From contig CM018695.1 of NCBI GenBank assembly GCA_009363875.1, positions 63,111,433-63,175,432 of the forward strand: a DNA stretch of 64,000 bases. Direction: 5' to 3'. This DNA comes from Mikania micrantha. Its lineage: Eukaryota > Streptophyta > Magnoliopsida > Asterales > Asteraceae. Position numbers and translations under genes: made by a program. Below, in pieces: positions 19,641 to 31,194 of the stretch (the first letter of the stretch is position 1; each line of letters opens with the position of its first letter). The notes beneath the pieces are model-generated. The model had not been told where the DNA came from. It ran no database searches and worked only from the letters and a program-made list of their open reading frames with translations.

Positions 19641-21403
19641 ATTTGGACCATATAATACCATTCAAAACAAATAATCATGTATGTAATCAAGTGGGAATGC
19701 ATGGAAATTCCTAGTAGGTACATGGGAAACACATTAAGGCCCATCATAGAGATATATGATTATTGAAGCAACCAAGGGTTGATTTACAATAATAATGGGC
19801 TTCTTAAACACACTAACAACATAAAATAAGTTGTTAACATATAGTGAAATGGCTTAACACTTGAGAATTATTATGACACCATGTAGATCAAAACAAAGGT
19901 ATAAAGGCTTGAATTGATTAGACACGTTGGGTTATTCATAAAAGGTGATAAATAATCACTTCTTAATCAAAGACCATCAATGGGCCTAAGTGGGCCCAAT
20001 GGGCTTAATTAAGCCCGTCCTATGTTAAATGTTTAGTTAATTCAAGTAATGAAATTTTAATAAAATAAAATGTTTTGTGAGCTTATTAAATCAAATTAAA
20101 TGATTTCTAAATTAATAAATAAATTAAAAACAAATTAATAAAGGACTTGAATGATTTAATGGCGGGATATGGGTTACAAATGGATAATTGAACTAGACCA
20201 TTTAGATTGAGTCTTAGAATTACACTAGTACATAGGACACTAGGTTGTACACCGAGACCAAACCTTAGATACGACGACTAATACGTATACTTATCGTATT
20301 CGAATTCTTTTAAAACAACTCAGGAACTGAAAAAACCTAAGCTACAATAACGAGCGCGTATTTTGTGATAGATCATTTGCACAGCAACACAGGTGAGTTC
20401 ATTGCCCCCTTTCTAAACATTTTTGTTTTCAAACGCGGGGCTGAGAAGCATGCATAAACTGTTTTATTTAAATTGTTTACTTAAATGCTTTTAATTATTA
20501 AATGTTATATCTTTATGTCTGTTTATACTCCTAGACTTCTGTCTAGGAAATTGCTACGCAGAAATAACTTACAAGTTAAATAATTACTCTTATGAGTAAT
20601 ACCTTAATTCTAAAGCTCTAAACAAACCCTTAGTCCATAAAGCTCAAATTCAAGAATCAAAATTCAAAGTGGAATCAAAAGAACTAAAGTTAAAGATCAA
20701 ACACAATGGAATCGAATCCAGTGTGTAAATCAGTAAATCTAAGGATCCTAATCAAGAATCCATAGTCATTGTGAAATCATGGGAATCAAAAGATCAGAAA
20801 TCAAGAGAATCAAGTGAATCATGGAAATCATAAATGTGTGTGAATCATTGAAATAATGAAATCATTAAGATCTAATGAAATCATTAATACTTGAGTTAAG
20901 GTGAATGTCAGTTGTATAGAAATCAAGACCACGTGTAAGACACATAAAGTCCCGGCATAAATAGTAGACTATTGTAGTCAAGCTATATGGGCAATAACGT
21001 GAACTATCAAACAAAATCTAGAGAATCAAAGAAGATCAAGAATCAAAGGATATCCGTAAAGTCCCGGCATGTACAGTAGACCATTGGGTCAAGCTGATAT
21101 GGGCATCAGAAAAATCCCGACACACAGGTAGACTCCTTGTGAGTCATGCCTGATATGGGTCACGTGTGAGAGGGTACAACTTGGACAACCACCAACAACT
21201 AAGTCTAATTTATTGAGTCAAATAAGGCCCAATCATCATGTCTTAGTTGTAATTATATGCTTAATTATTAGTTTAATTAAACATTTAATAATATATGTCT
21301 ACAATTGCTTTTGGGAAATCATGTATTCATGGTGAACTCAAGAGATCAAAGGTAAATCTATTTGTGGAAATCAGAATCTGAATTAAAGGTGAATGGAGTG
21401 AAA

Positions 21404-21775
21404 CGCTTAATTATCATTAACAACAATATGCTAAGCAGTCCGGTATGTGGTGGGATGTTGGATGGGGCTTGTTCCCCTACATATGCCCTATATATAAGCA
21501 TACTTGATTGGATAGCATAGGTGGTTGTTAATGAGGTTAAGGTTGTCATTTCGGGGAATCAAGGTAAACATTTTCAGGGTAATCAAATGCTAAGAATCAA
21601 AGATTATGGGATAGAAGGTGTAGAATGAAATGCTTAATTATCACCAGGAACAATATATCATGTGGTTTGGTATGTTGTGGGATGTTGGTCGGGGCTTGTT
21701 CCCCTACATATGCCCTATATATAAGCATACTGAATTGGATGGTATAGAAGGTTAATGGTGAGGTTAAGGTTGTCA
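21404..21775 (+). promoter_or_regulatory. Duplicated LTR A core promoter (two TATA boxes)
   Basis: Two copies of a ~145 base block, about 227 bases apart, each reading GGGCTTGTTCCCCTACATAT then GCCCTATATATAAGCATACT. The TATA boxes are CTATATATAA at 21488-21497 and 21715-21724. In LTR copy 2 the first is intact (30471-30480) and the second is mutated to CTATATATTA (30698-30707). LTR C keeps one copy on the minus strand (38695-38704). Conservation across diverged LTRs supports a real promoter. Confidence 0.6.
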
Positions 21776-22210
21776 TTCAGGTTATTCAAACTCATTTTTA
21801 TAAAACTATATGAACTCACCAACCATGTGTTGACTTTATTTTTGCATGACTTCTCAGGTAACGAACAGGTCAACTAAAGAGTCATTTCTTTGGACTAGGA
21901 TATCCGATAGTGGACCTAGCTTTTTGGACCTGCATATTTTGAAGCATCATTATACAGATTATTTTGTATATTTTGTGCAGATACAAGATAGAAGATTTAT
22001 GATGTGATAATAGATTTACAATGTTAAATTATAAACTTAACTGATGTAATTTAACTTTGTAATTCTATTTTATTTTAGCAAGTTTCTCATTTATATATCA
22101 TGTGCAATGTAAACAATCTGATCATTCCGATTATCACTCATGATATCGCGCCCGGGAACCTTCCGCCCGACGGGGACTCCGATCCAACCCCGCCGGCTCG
22201 GGGTGTGACA

Positions 22211-22280
22211 CCAAGGTGAGAAGCTTGGTCTGATGAATCCCTTGTCTAACAGCTCCTGCAACTGGTTAGATCAGAATGCT
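22211..22280 (-). pseudogene. Antisense reverse-transcriptase scrap directly after LTR A
   Basis: On the minus strand this reads SNQLQELLDKGFIRPSFSPW, the start of the gypsy RT domain, ending exactly at the LTR terminus. In an intact element this position should carry the tRNA primer-binding site. The same scrap follows the second LTR at 31195-31264, so it predates the tandem duplication. Confidence 0.85.
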
Positions 22281-23560
22281 GCCGAGAAGATCTCCTTCTA
22301 TTGTGCCTCCACCACCACAAATATAAAAACAACACACTCCTCCACACCATCACCAGCTGACTCCCCTCTACCTCCTCCACCTCCTCCTCCTCCACTCAAT
22401 CCACCACCAGGTCCGAGCACGACTCAGCTACTGGATCCTGCTACCATCGCTCTGGCGACTTTACAGAGCAGTCAGCTGACTAACCAACTGAAAGAGGTGA
22501 TACCGGAGATGCTCAACCGTCTCCGTAATGACAGTACCAACACTGGGAACTCATCTGGGGAATGTAAATGACTTTCGCAAAGGTTAGCTCAAAGCCAGTG
22601 GTAATCCGGGCAGTACCTCTCATTACTCCTACAAGTCTTTTGTAGGATGTGAACCGCCTAGCTTTAGCGGGAACGAAGGAGCCTTGGATTAATCCAATGG
22701 ATTGAAAAGATTGAGACTACTCTGGATCTCTGCAGCTGTCCAGAGCATCACAAGGTTCGCTACTCTGCTGGAACATTCAACAAGCGAGCTTTGACTTGGT
22801 GGAACGGTCAAATCAATGCAAGGGGAAGAGAAGAAGCGATGTCCATGACCTGGGAAGACTTCAAGACCTTACTGAGAACCGAATTTTGCCCCAAGAATGA
22901 ACTGCAGAAGTTGGAGGTTGAATTGTCAAACCATGTGATGAAAGGGGCAGATCACATGGGGTACACTACTCGTTACCACGAGTTGGTTGCTTTGGTTCCA
23001 GACATGGTACAAACACTGGAAAAGAGGATTGATAGATATGTGGGTGGACTTCCTGCCTGCATTCAGGGTTTCGTTGTTGCAGGAAACCTTGTTACTGTGG
23101 AGTCTGCAGTGAGTTTATCTGGGAAACTTACTGATCTTATGGTAGCCTCTGGAGTTCTGAAGAAAGAGGCTGACATTGGCAAAAGAAAGGAAGAGTCTTC
23201 GAAGAAACCTCATCACCCTCAACATCCGAAGAAGAAGCAGAAGACTATCAAGAACTACACAATGGCTACTCCCCTCAATCAAGTAGCAGTGGCACAACAA
23301 AATGTGCCCAAGAAACAATACACTGGCCCACATCCTTTGTGTACTAAGTGCCAGTACCACCATGGTGCAAGCAACCAGTGCCGTCAATGCACGGGTTGTG
23401 AGAGAAAAGGACACTAGGTCCAACAATGCAGACTGACACCAAATACAGCAGTCAACAATGTTGCTTTAGCTCTCCCACCACCAGCCAATCAGAACAATGG
23501 TGGATGCTTCAAGTATGGTGAACAAGGCCACTTTGCAAAGAACTGCCCGAAGAAGGCTCA
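22281..23560 (+). pseudogene. Family A gag (capsid and nucleocapsid), broken
   Basis: Structural polyprotein of a chromovirus-type Ty3/gypsy element. A proline-rich stretch (PLPPPPPPPPLNPPPGPS) precedes a helix (QLTNQLKEVIPEMLNRL). The capsid core follows, with FSGNEGA, the ALTWWNGQI motif, WEDFKTLLRTEFCPKNELQK, RYHELVALVPDM, and GGLPACIQG. Then comes a lysine-rich linker and two CCHC knuckles (CRQCTGCERKGH and GGCFKYGEQGHFAKNCPKK). Breaks: a ~31-base insertion at about 22561-22591, a one-base loss near 22686, a stop inside the first knuckle at 23415-23417, and the first Cys-x2-Cys of the second knuckle reads C-F-K-Y. Gag would package element RNA in the cytoplasm; this copy cannot. Confidence 0.9.
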
Positions 23561-24122
23561 ACAGGCGGTTCAAGCACCCCGTGGAAGAGCCTTTGCCATC
23601 GAAGCACCAGCTGCACGCCAAGACCCGAACGTGGTCACCGGTACATTTCTCTTACATGAATTTTATGCATCTTTTCTATTTGATACTGGGGCTGATCAGA
23701 GTTTTATCTCTACCGATTTTGCATGCCAACTAGATTCCATAAAGGAACAGTTAGATTCCCCTTACATCATTGAATTAGCTAATGGGAAACAGATCACAGT
23801 TAGTACAATATATATGAATTGCCCATTGACACTTAATGGTCATACATTCACCATCGATTTGATACCGATGAAGTTGGGTAGTTTCGACATTATTGTTGGA
23901 ATGGATTGGCTTTCTTCTAATCGAGGGAAGTCATCTGTTCTAAAAAGTTGCTTCGAGTTCCATTGCTGGATGATCGTGTATTGGAAGTCAAAGGGGATCA
24001 AGCAAAACGAAGTGTCAAAATCATCTCTTGCATAAAGGCGCGTAAGTGTCTACAGAAGCAGTGTGTGGCGTTCCTGGCTCATGTGGTGGAAAAGGAGAAG
24101 GACAAGAAAAAGATTCAAGACT
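23561..24122 (+). pseudogene. Family A aspartic protease
   Basis: Follows gag in sense. The active site reads LFDTGADQSFIS, the D-T/S-G signature of retroviral-type pepsin proteases, and the family hallmark IIVGMDWLS lies about 80 residues later. A frame change near 23930-23950 separates the protease from the downstream IKARKCL...KDLP-type linker. The enzyme would cleave Gag-Pol into mature parts. Confidence 0.88.
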
Positions 24123-25100
24123 TACCGGTAGTGAAAGAGTATCCGGAAGTATTTCCTGAAGACCTACCAAGTTTGCCTCCCGCACGACCGGTAGAGTTTC
24201 ATATTGACTTAGTTCCTGGAGCAACTCCTGTTGCTAAATCTCCTTATAGGTTAGCACCTTCAGAGATGCATGAATTGTCTAATAAGTTACAGGAGTTACT
24301 TGATAAGGGTTTCATTAGACCGAGCTACTCGCCTTGGGGATCTCCGGTCTTGTTCGTGAAGAAGAAAGACGGATCGTTTCGGATGTGCATAGACCTCCGT
24401 GAGCTGAACAAGCTAACCATCAAGAATCGGTATCCATTGCCGAGGATTGATGATTTGTTTAACCAACTGCAATGAGCCCAATACTTCTCAATGTTTGACT
24501 TGCGGTTTGGATATCATCAGCTTAGAGTTCAAGACGAAGATATATCGAAGACGACGTTCTGAACCATATACGGGCATTACGAGTTTATGGTGATGCCTTT
24601 CGAAGTGATGAATGAACCAGCGGTTTTCAAGGACCTAATGAACCGAGTGTGCAAGCCGTATGTGGACCAGTTTGTCATTGTCTTTATTGATGACATATTG
24701 ATTTATTCTAAAAACAAAACAGAACATGAGCAACACCTCAGAAAGATCTTGGAGCTGTTGAAAGAACAGAAACTTTATGCCAAAGTGTGAATTTTGGTTA
24801 AGAGAAGTTCAATTTCTGGGTTACGTAGTCAACAGCGCGGGAATACACGTAGATCCCGCCAAGATTGAAGCGATAAAGAACTAGGACACTCCGAAGACAC
24901 CGACGGAGATACTATCTTTTTTGGGATTGGCAGGTTATTATAGAAGGTTTATCTCAAACTTTTCTAAGATATCTTTGCCTCTCACTAAGCTAACCCAGAA
25001 AAGTGAACTGTTTGTCTGGGAGCTGAAATAAGGAAAATGCTTTTCAGACGTTGAAACAGAAGTTGTGTGATGCTCCAATCTTATCTCTCCCAGAAGGTGT
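24123..25100 (+). pseudogene. Family A reverse transcriptase, several stops
   Basis: Gypsy RT: EYPEVFPEDLPSLPP lead, HIDLVPGATPVAKSPYRLAP, GFIRPSYSPWGSPVLFVKKK, DGSFRMCIDLRELNKLTIKN, RYPLPRIDDL. After a stop at 24473-24475 come FSMFDLRFGYHQLR, YGHYEFMVMPF and the catalytic FIDDILIYSK. Further stops lie at about 24560 and 24788, the next segment (REVQFLGYVVN) is in another frame, and a W-to-stop change lies near 24882. Both aspartates of the DD motif are present, but the enzyme is unmakeable as one chain. In intact elements RT copies element RNA into DNA in virus-like particles. Confidence 0.9.
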
Positions 25101-25480
25101 AACGACTTTGTTGTTTATTGTGATGCCTCCTATCAGGGACTTGGTTGTGTACTAATGCAACGGGACAAAGTTATCGCTTATGCATCAAGACAGTTAAAGG
25201 TTCATGAGAAGAACTACACTACTCATGATCTTGAACTGGGAGCGGTAATCTTCGCATTGAAGATTTCGAGACATTATTTATATGGCACCAAGTGTACCAT
25301 ATTCACTGATCACAAGAGTCTACAGCATATCTTTGATCAGAAGGAACTCAACATGCAACAACGTCGTTTGGTTGAACTTCTAAATGATTACGACTGTGTG
25401 ATCAAGTACCATCCGGGAAAGGCGAACGTTGTAGTTGATGCCTTGAGCCGGAAGGAACGAGTCAAACCTTTGCACGTTAG
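25101..25480 (+). pseudogene. Family A RNase H domain
   Basis: Reads VIAYASRQLKVHEKNYTTHD, LELGAVIFALKISRHYLYG, FTDHKSLQHIFDQKELNMQQ, then YHPGKANVVVDALSRKE. This is the gypsy RNase H core, with FTDHKSL carrying one catalytic Asp and the DALSR end motif. It shares one frame with the integrase N-terminus (open 25155-25967). The first ~15 residues before GLGCVLMQ are frame-broken. It would degrade RNA in RNA-DNA hybrids. Confidence 0.9.
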
Positions 25481-26551
25481 AGAAATGGGAATAACTGTGC
25501 AGACCGGCTTAGGAGAAAAGATTATTCAAGCACAACAAGAGTCAGTTGACCGAGGAAATCTGAAGAAAGAACTTGACTGCGGAGCAGAGAAACACCTTGA
25601 GACTAAGCCGGATGGAATGATCTACTACCAGGATCGTATATGGATTCCGGTGGTAGATGAATTGAGAAAACTTATCTTCGATGAAGCACACAAGACTACA
25701 TATTCCGTTCATCCAGGCGCTGATAAGATGTACCAAGACTTGCGTGGATTTTATTGGTGGCCTGGAATGAAGAAAGACATAGCCGAGTACGTCGGCCAGT
25801 GTCTTACGTGTGCGAAGGTAAAGGCGGAACACCAGAAACCATCTGGTTTCCTGGAACAGCCTGAAATTCCGCTCTGGAAATGGGAAAAAATAGCTATGGA
25901 TTTCATTACCAAGCTACCCCCACTTCTAGTGCGCATGATACGATTTGGGTTATCATCGATCGTTTAACAAAATCTGCTCATTTCTTGCCAATGCGTGAGA
26001 CCTTCACGATGGATAAACTGGCGAGATTGTACATCAATGAGATAGTGGTACGCCATGGTGTGCCATTGTCTATTATTTCTGATAGAGACAGCAGATTCAC
26101 ATCAAGGTTCTGGCAATCATTACAGAGATCTCTAGGGACGCAATTAAATTTGAGTATAGCTTACCATCCACAAACGGACGGTCAAAGCGAACGTACAATT
26201 CAGACCCTAGAGGACATGTTAAGAACCTGTTTGTTGGATTTCGGTGGGAATTGGGATTCTCACTTGCCACTGATCGAATTCTCCTACAACAATAGTTATC
26301 ACAGTAGCATCGGATGTGCACCGTTCGAGGCTTTGTATGGTCAGAAATGCCGATCACCGATCTGTTGGACGGAAGTGGGAGATAACCGCATAACTAGACC
26401 AGAACTTATACAAAAGACTACTGACAAGATTGCTCGGATTCTACAAAGACTACAAGCAACAAGGAGCAGCCAAAACAGCTACGCCGACAAACGGCGCAAG
26501 CCGTTGGAATTCCAAGTGGGAGACCGTGTCATGTTAAAGGTATACCCTTGA
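25481..26551 (+). pseudogene. Family A integrase (zinc finger and DDE core), one frameshift
   Basis: The HHCC finger reads DEAHKTTYSVHPGADKMYQD ... GQCLTCAKVK. A frameshift near 25925-25940 moves to DTIWVIIDRLTKSAHFLPM (first catalytic D), then RHGVPLSIISDRDSRFTSRF (second D) and AYHPQTDGQSERTIQTLEDM (E). All three catalytic acidic residues are present, unlike in family B. GAPFEALYG-type and YADKRRKPLEFQVGDRVML motifs follow, and a stop at 26549-26551 separates the C-terminus. Integrase inserts the element cDNA into chromosomes. Confidence 0.9.
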
Positions 26552-26938
26552 AAAGGTGTAGTACGTTTTGGAAAGAAAGGCAAATTAACACCACGATACG
26601 TGGGACCGTTCGAGATCATCGAGCGTATAGGTCCTGTAGCATATAGACTGAGATTACCAGATGAACTCAGTGGTGTGCATGACGTGTTTCACGTCTCAAA
26701 CTTCAAGAAATGCCTTGCTGACGAGTCACTCGTCATTCCGATCGAAGAAATTCAAGTCGACGAACAGTTACACTTTATTGAGGAACCTTTGGAGATTATG
26801 GATCGCAAGGTTAAACAACTGAGGCGAAGCCGTATTTCGATAGTAAAGGTTCGATGGAATTCAAAGAGCAGACCTGAGTTTACTTGGGATCGTGAAGATC
26901 ACATGAAGTCAAAGTATCCCCAACTGTTTACAGAGTAA
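26552..26938 (+). pseudogene. Family A integrase C-terminus with chromodomain-like tail
   Basis: Open after the stop at 26551: PRYVGPFEIIERIGPVAYRL, VHDVFHVSNFKKCLADESL (the GPF/Y-type module), then IPIEEIQVDEQLHFIEEPLE, IMDRKVKQLRRSRISIVKVR and WNSKSRPEFTWDREDHMKSK. The last part has the spacing of a group II chromodomain of plant chromoviruses (Tekay/Del lineage), thought to direct insertion to heterochromatin. The clade assignment is by motif memory rather than a tree. Confidence 0.85.
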
Positions 26939-26967
26939 GCCGTACCTGATAATAACTCTTAAATTTT

Positions 26968-26996
26968 GGGACGAAATTTCTCTAACAAGGGGAGAC
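26968..26996 (+). promoter_or_regulatory. Family A polypurine tract
   Basis: TTGGGACGAAATTTCTCTAA followed by CAAGGGGAGAC directly before the LTR. Equivalent to the family-B sequence at 45713-45746. The purine run primes plus-strand DNA synthesis. The next bases TATAACATC suggest the LTR start TG has mutated to TA. Confidence 0.8.
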
Positions 26997-29900
26997 TATA
27001 ACATCAGTGCCGGAATCACACCGGAACAGTGATCGCAAGAGTGCCATGAACAGTAATCAAGTATAAACTCTATGTATTTCAGTGTTTTTCATAATTGTAT
27101 CATATATCATTATGAGTTTGTGTTATCAAATAGCAAATTCTGAATCATTTCAGAGAAATAGAACTCAGAAAACATGGTTCATTAGTCAGATAATTATCTG
27201 GCAACACGGAACCATCATGTGATTATGTGTTAGGATGTTATTATGTATAAACGTATGTGAGGCTTTACAGAACAAAACAACACGGATGTCGTTACGTGAA
27301 TGCTAAATTGACGGATTATTCGTATAGGTGACGATCTGTATGAATATATCTGGAAGTTTAACGTTCTGAATGATATCTGATAATTAGAAAACAATATTGA
27401 AAATTATAGTTATCGTCGTGTTCGTACGGGTGACGATTCGAACGAATACGCGCGACGACTGTACGATTCGATTTTAAACAGTAAATTAAATATTTTGAAA
27501 ATTTAAAATAAATAAAAGATATTTAGTTAATTTACTAGGAATAACCACTTTAAATAAATTTTATAAATCCTACCTTATAAACCTTTCGTTACGAAAACTA
27601 CGAAGAAGCCGACAATTTACGTGAAACCGAGCGAAACCGAACCATCGGGTATTTGAAACATTAAATGTGGTCATTGAATGCACCACCAACCATCACCAGC
27701 TCATTTTCACTGACCCAATTTCATCACTCTCTCTCTAGCTCTCTCTGTCTAAAAAATTCCAACTTCTCTCTACAATTTCTTGGGCATTTCTCATTGGATT
27801 CAAGCATACTTGGTGTCAAAACGACCCTCTCATCACGTAGATCACGGAAGTACGAAGGATCTAAGCTTGTGTGCATCATTTTTGAGGTAAATCTCAACCT
27901 TTGTTTCGGTTTAGTGAGTATCACGAACCCTTTTCATTATTTATGTGTTAACCGGCTTAACCACCTAGAAAACCCTAGGATAAACACTTGCACGCAACTA
28001 GCCAACCATGGTAACTAATCTGTAACAGGTTAGGATCGTTGAGGGGAAAATGATGATACAGGTTCGTAGCCCAGCTGGACGGCGGAACCTTTTGGAGCCA
28101 AAAAGGAAGGCTGGACAACCTATGGTGGCGATCCCTTACTCGCGAACCTCCCTCTGATGGCCGAAACTAGTTGACATTGAACCTGGTTTTGACGAACCTT
28201 CTGATTCAGCCGAACCCTCCTCAGACGAACTATGGCCAACGAACCTTAGGAGGAATGAACCTACCCCTAGCCTAACCTCTCGGCAAACCATCCATTTTGT
28301 CGAACCTTTTTGCATAAAATGGTCGAACCTCCTGCATGAGGTGGCCAAACCTGTATGTTGTCTAAACAAGAACCTAGCCGAACTTTCGAAATTTACCCTC
28401 CTAGGATAGAAACGAACCTCGAACACTCTTGAGCTAGCCAAACCTTGGGGGAACCTTACACCATTTCAGCGAACCTATGGGGAGCAGTTGAGGGCAGTGA
28501 ACCTATGGTTTAGCCGAACATTTGGGATTTCGAACCTAAGATAAAATGGAAATTTGGACCATATAATACCGTGCAAAACAAATAATCATTTATGTAGTCA
28601 AGTGGGAATGCATGGGAATTCTTAACAGGTACATGGAAAACACATTAAGGCCCATCATAGAGATATATGATTATTGAAGCAACCAAGGGTTGATTTATAA
28701 TAATAAAGGGCTTCTTAAACACACTAACAACATAAAATAATTTGTTAACATATAGTGAAATGACTTAACACTTGAGAATTATTATGACACCATGTAGATC
28801 AAAACAAAGGTTTAAAGGCTTGAATGTGGTTTAAATACTAACACTTAGACTTCAGGAAAATCGTAACACGCATAACTTAATTAGATGGCTTGAATTGATT
28901 AGACACGTTGGGTTATTTATAAATTGTGATAAATAATCACTTCTTAATCAAAGACAATCAATGGGCCTAAGTGGGCCCAATGGGCTTAATTAAGCCCATC
29001 CTATGTTAAATGTTTAGTTAATTCAAGTAATGAAATTTTAATAAAATAAAATGTTTTGTGAGCTTATTAAATCAAAATAAATGATTTCTAAATTAATAAA
29101 TAAATTAAACACATATTAATAAAGGACTTGAATGATTTAATGGCGGGATATGGGTTACAAATGGATAATTGAACTAGACCATTTAGATTGAGTCTTAGAA
29201 TTACACTAGTACATAGGACACTAGGTTGCACTCCGAGACCAAACCTTTGATACGACGGCTAATACATATACTTATCGTATTCGAATTCTTTTAAAACAAC
29301 TCAGGAACTGAAAAAACCTAAGCTACAACAACGAGCGCGCATTTTGTGATAGATCATTTGCACAGCAACACATGTGAGTTCATTGCCCCTTTTCTAAACA
29401 TTTTTGTTTTCAAACGCGGGGCTGAGAAGCATGCGTAAACTGTTTTATTTAAATTGTTTACTTAAATGCTTTTAATTAGAAAATGTTATATCTTTATGTC
29501 TGTTTATACTCCTAGACTCCTGTCTAGGATATTGCTATGCAGAAATAACTTACAGGTTAAATAATTATTCTTATGAGTAATACCTTAATTCTAAATCTCT
29601 AAACAAACCCTTAGTCCATCAAGCTCAAATTCAAGAATCTAAATTCAAAGTGGAATCAAAAGAACTAAAGTTTAAGATCAAACACAATGGAATCTAATCC
29701 AGTGTGTAAATCAGTAAATCGAAGGATCCTAATTAAGAATCCATAGTCATTGTGAAATCATGGGAATCAAAAGATCAGAAATCAAGAGAATCAAGTGAAT
29801 CATGGAAATCATAAATGTGTGTGAATCATTGAAATAATGAAATCATTAAGATCTAATGAAATGATTAATACTTGAGTTAAGGTGGATGTCAGTTGTATAG

Positions 29901-31194
29901 AAATCAAGACCACGTGTAACACACATAAAGTCCTGGCATAAATAGTAGACTATTGTAATCAAGCTATATGGGCAATAACGTGAACTATCAAACAAAATCA
30001 AGAGAATCAAAAAAGATCAAGAATCAAAAGATATCCGTAAAGTCCCGGCATGTACAGTAGACCATTGGGTCAAGCTGATATGGGCATCAGTAAAATCCCG
30101 GCACACACAGGTAGACTCCTTGTGAGTCATGCCTGATATGGGTCACGTGTGAGAGGGTACAACTTGGACAACCACCAACAACTAAGTCTAATTTATTGAG
30201 TCAAATAAGGCCCAATCATCATGTCTTAGTTGTAATTATATGCTTAATTATTAGTTTAATTAAACATTTAATATTATATGTCTACAATTGCTTTTGGGAA
30301 ATCATGTATTCATGGTGAACTCAAGAGATCAAAGGTAAATCTATTTGTGGTAATTAGAATCTAAATTAAAGGTGAATGGGGTGAAACGCTTAATTATCAT
30401 TAACAACAATATGCTAAGCAGTCCGGTATGTGGTGGGATGTTGGCTGGGGCTTGTTCCCCTACATATGCCCTATATATAAGCATACTTGATTGGATAGCA
30501 TAGGTGGTTGTTAATGAGGTTAAGGTTGTCATTTTGGGGAATTAAGGTAAACATTTTCTGGGTAATCAAGTGCTAAGAATCAAAGATTATGGGATCGAAG
30601 GTGTAGAATGAAATGCTTAATTATCAACAGGAACAATATATCATGTGGTTTGGTATGTGGTGGGATGTTGGCTGGGGCTTGTTCCCCTACATATGCCCTA
30701 TATATTAGCATACTGAATTGGATGGTATAGATGGTTAATGGTGAGGTTAAGGTTGTCATTCAGGTTATTCAAACTCATTTTTATAAAACAGTATGAACTC
30801 ACCAACCATGTGTTGACTTTATTTTTGCATGACTTCTCAGGTGACGAACAGGTCAACTAAAGAGTCATTTCTTTGGACTAGGATATCCGGTAGTGGACCT
30901 AGCTTTTTGGACCAGCATATTTTGAAGCATCATTATACAGATTATTTTGTATATCTTGTGCAGATACAAGATAGAAGATTTATGATGTGATAGTAGATTT
31001 ACAATGTTAAATTATAAACTTAAATGATGTAATTTAACTTTTTAATTCTATTTTATTTTAGCAAGTTTCTCATTTATATATCATGTGCAATGTAAACAAT
31101 CTGATCATTCCGATTATCACTCATGATATCGCGCCCTGGGAACCTTCCGCCCGACGGGGACTCCGATCCAACCCCGCCGGCTCGGGGTTTGACA
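26997..31194 (+). mobile_element. Family A LTR, copy 2 (about 4.2 kb)
   Basis: Starts TATAACATCAGTGCCGG after the polypurine tract and ends GGCTCGGGGTTTGACA. It is complete relative to copy 1, which lacks its first ~680 bases. It has the GAACCT tract (28080-28540), the promoter block (TATA at 30471-30480) and ATAT-rich centre. It is followed by another family-A internal region rather than by unique DNA, so it is the shared LTR of a tandem array. Confidence 0.85.

Larger units (their letters stand above)
18743..22210 (+). mobile_element. Family A LTR, copy 1 (5'-truncated)
   Basis: Matches 27674-31194 throughout at high identity and ends GGCTCGGGGTGTGACA (…CA terminus). It lacks the ~680 bases that begin copy 2 (26997-27673). 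One ~60 base stretch present in copy 2 (about 28826-28886) is missing here. Internal structure: the GAACCT-rich tract (19140-19640), an AT-rich centre, three degenerate ~54 bp repeats (20946-21165, each with CCCGGCA...GTAGAC...GATATGGG), and a duplicated TATA region. It is directly followed by antisense reverse-transcriptase sequence rather than a tRNA primer site. Confidence 0.85.
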
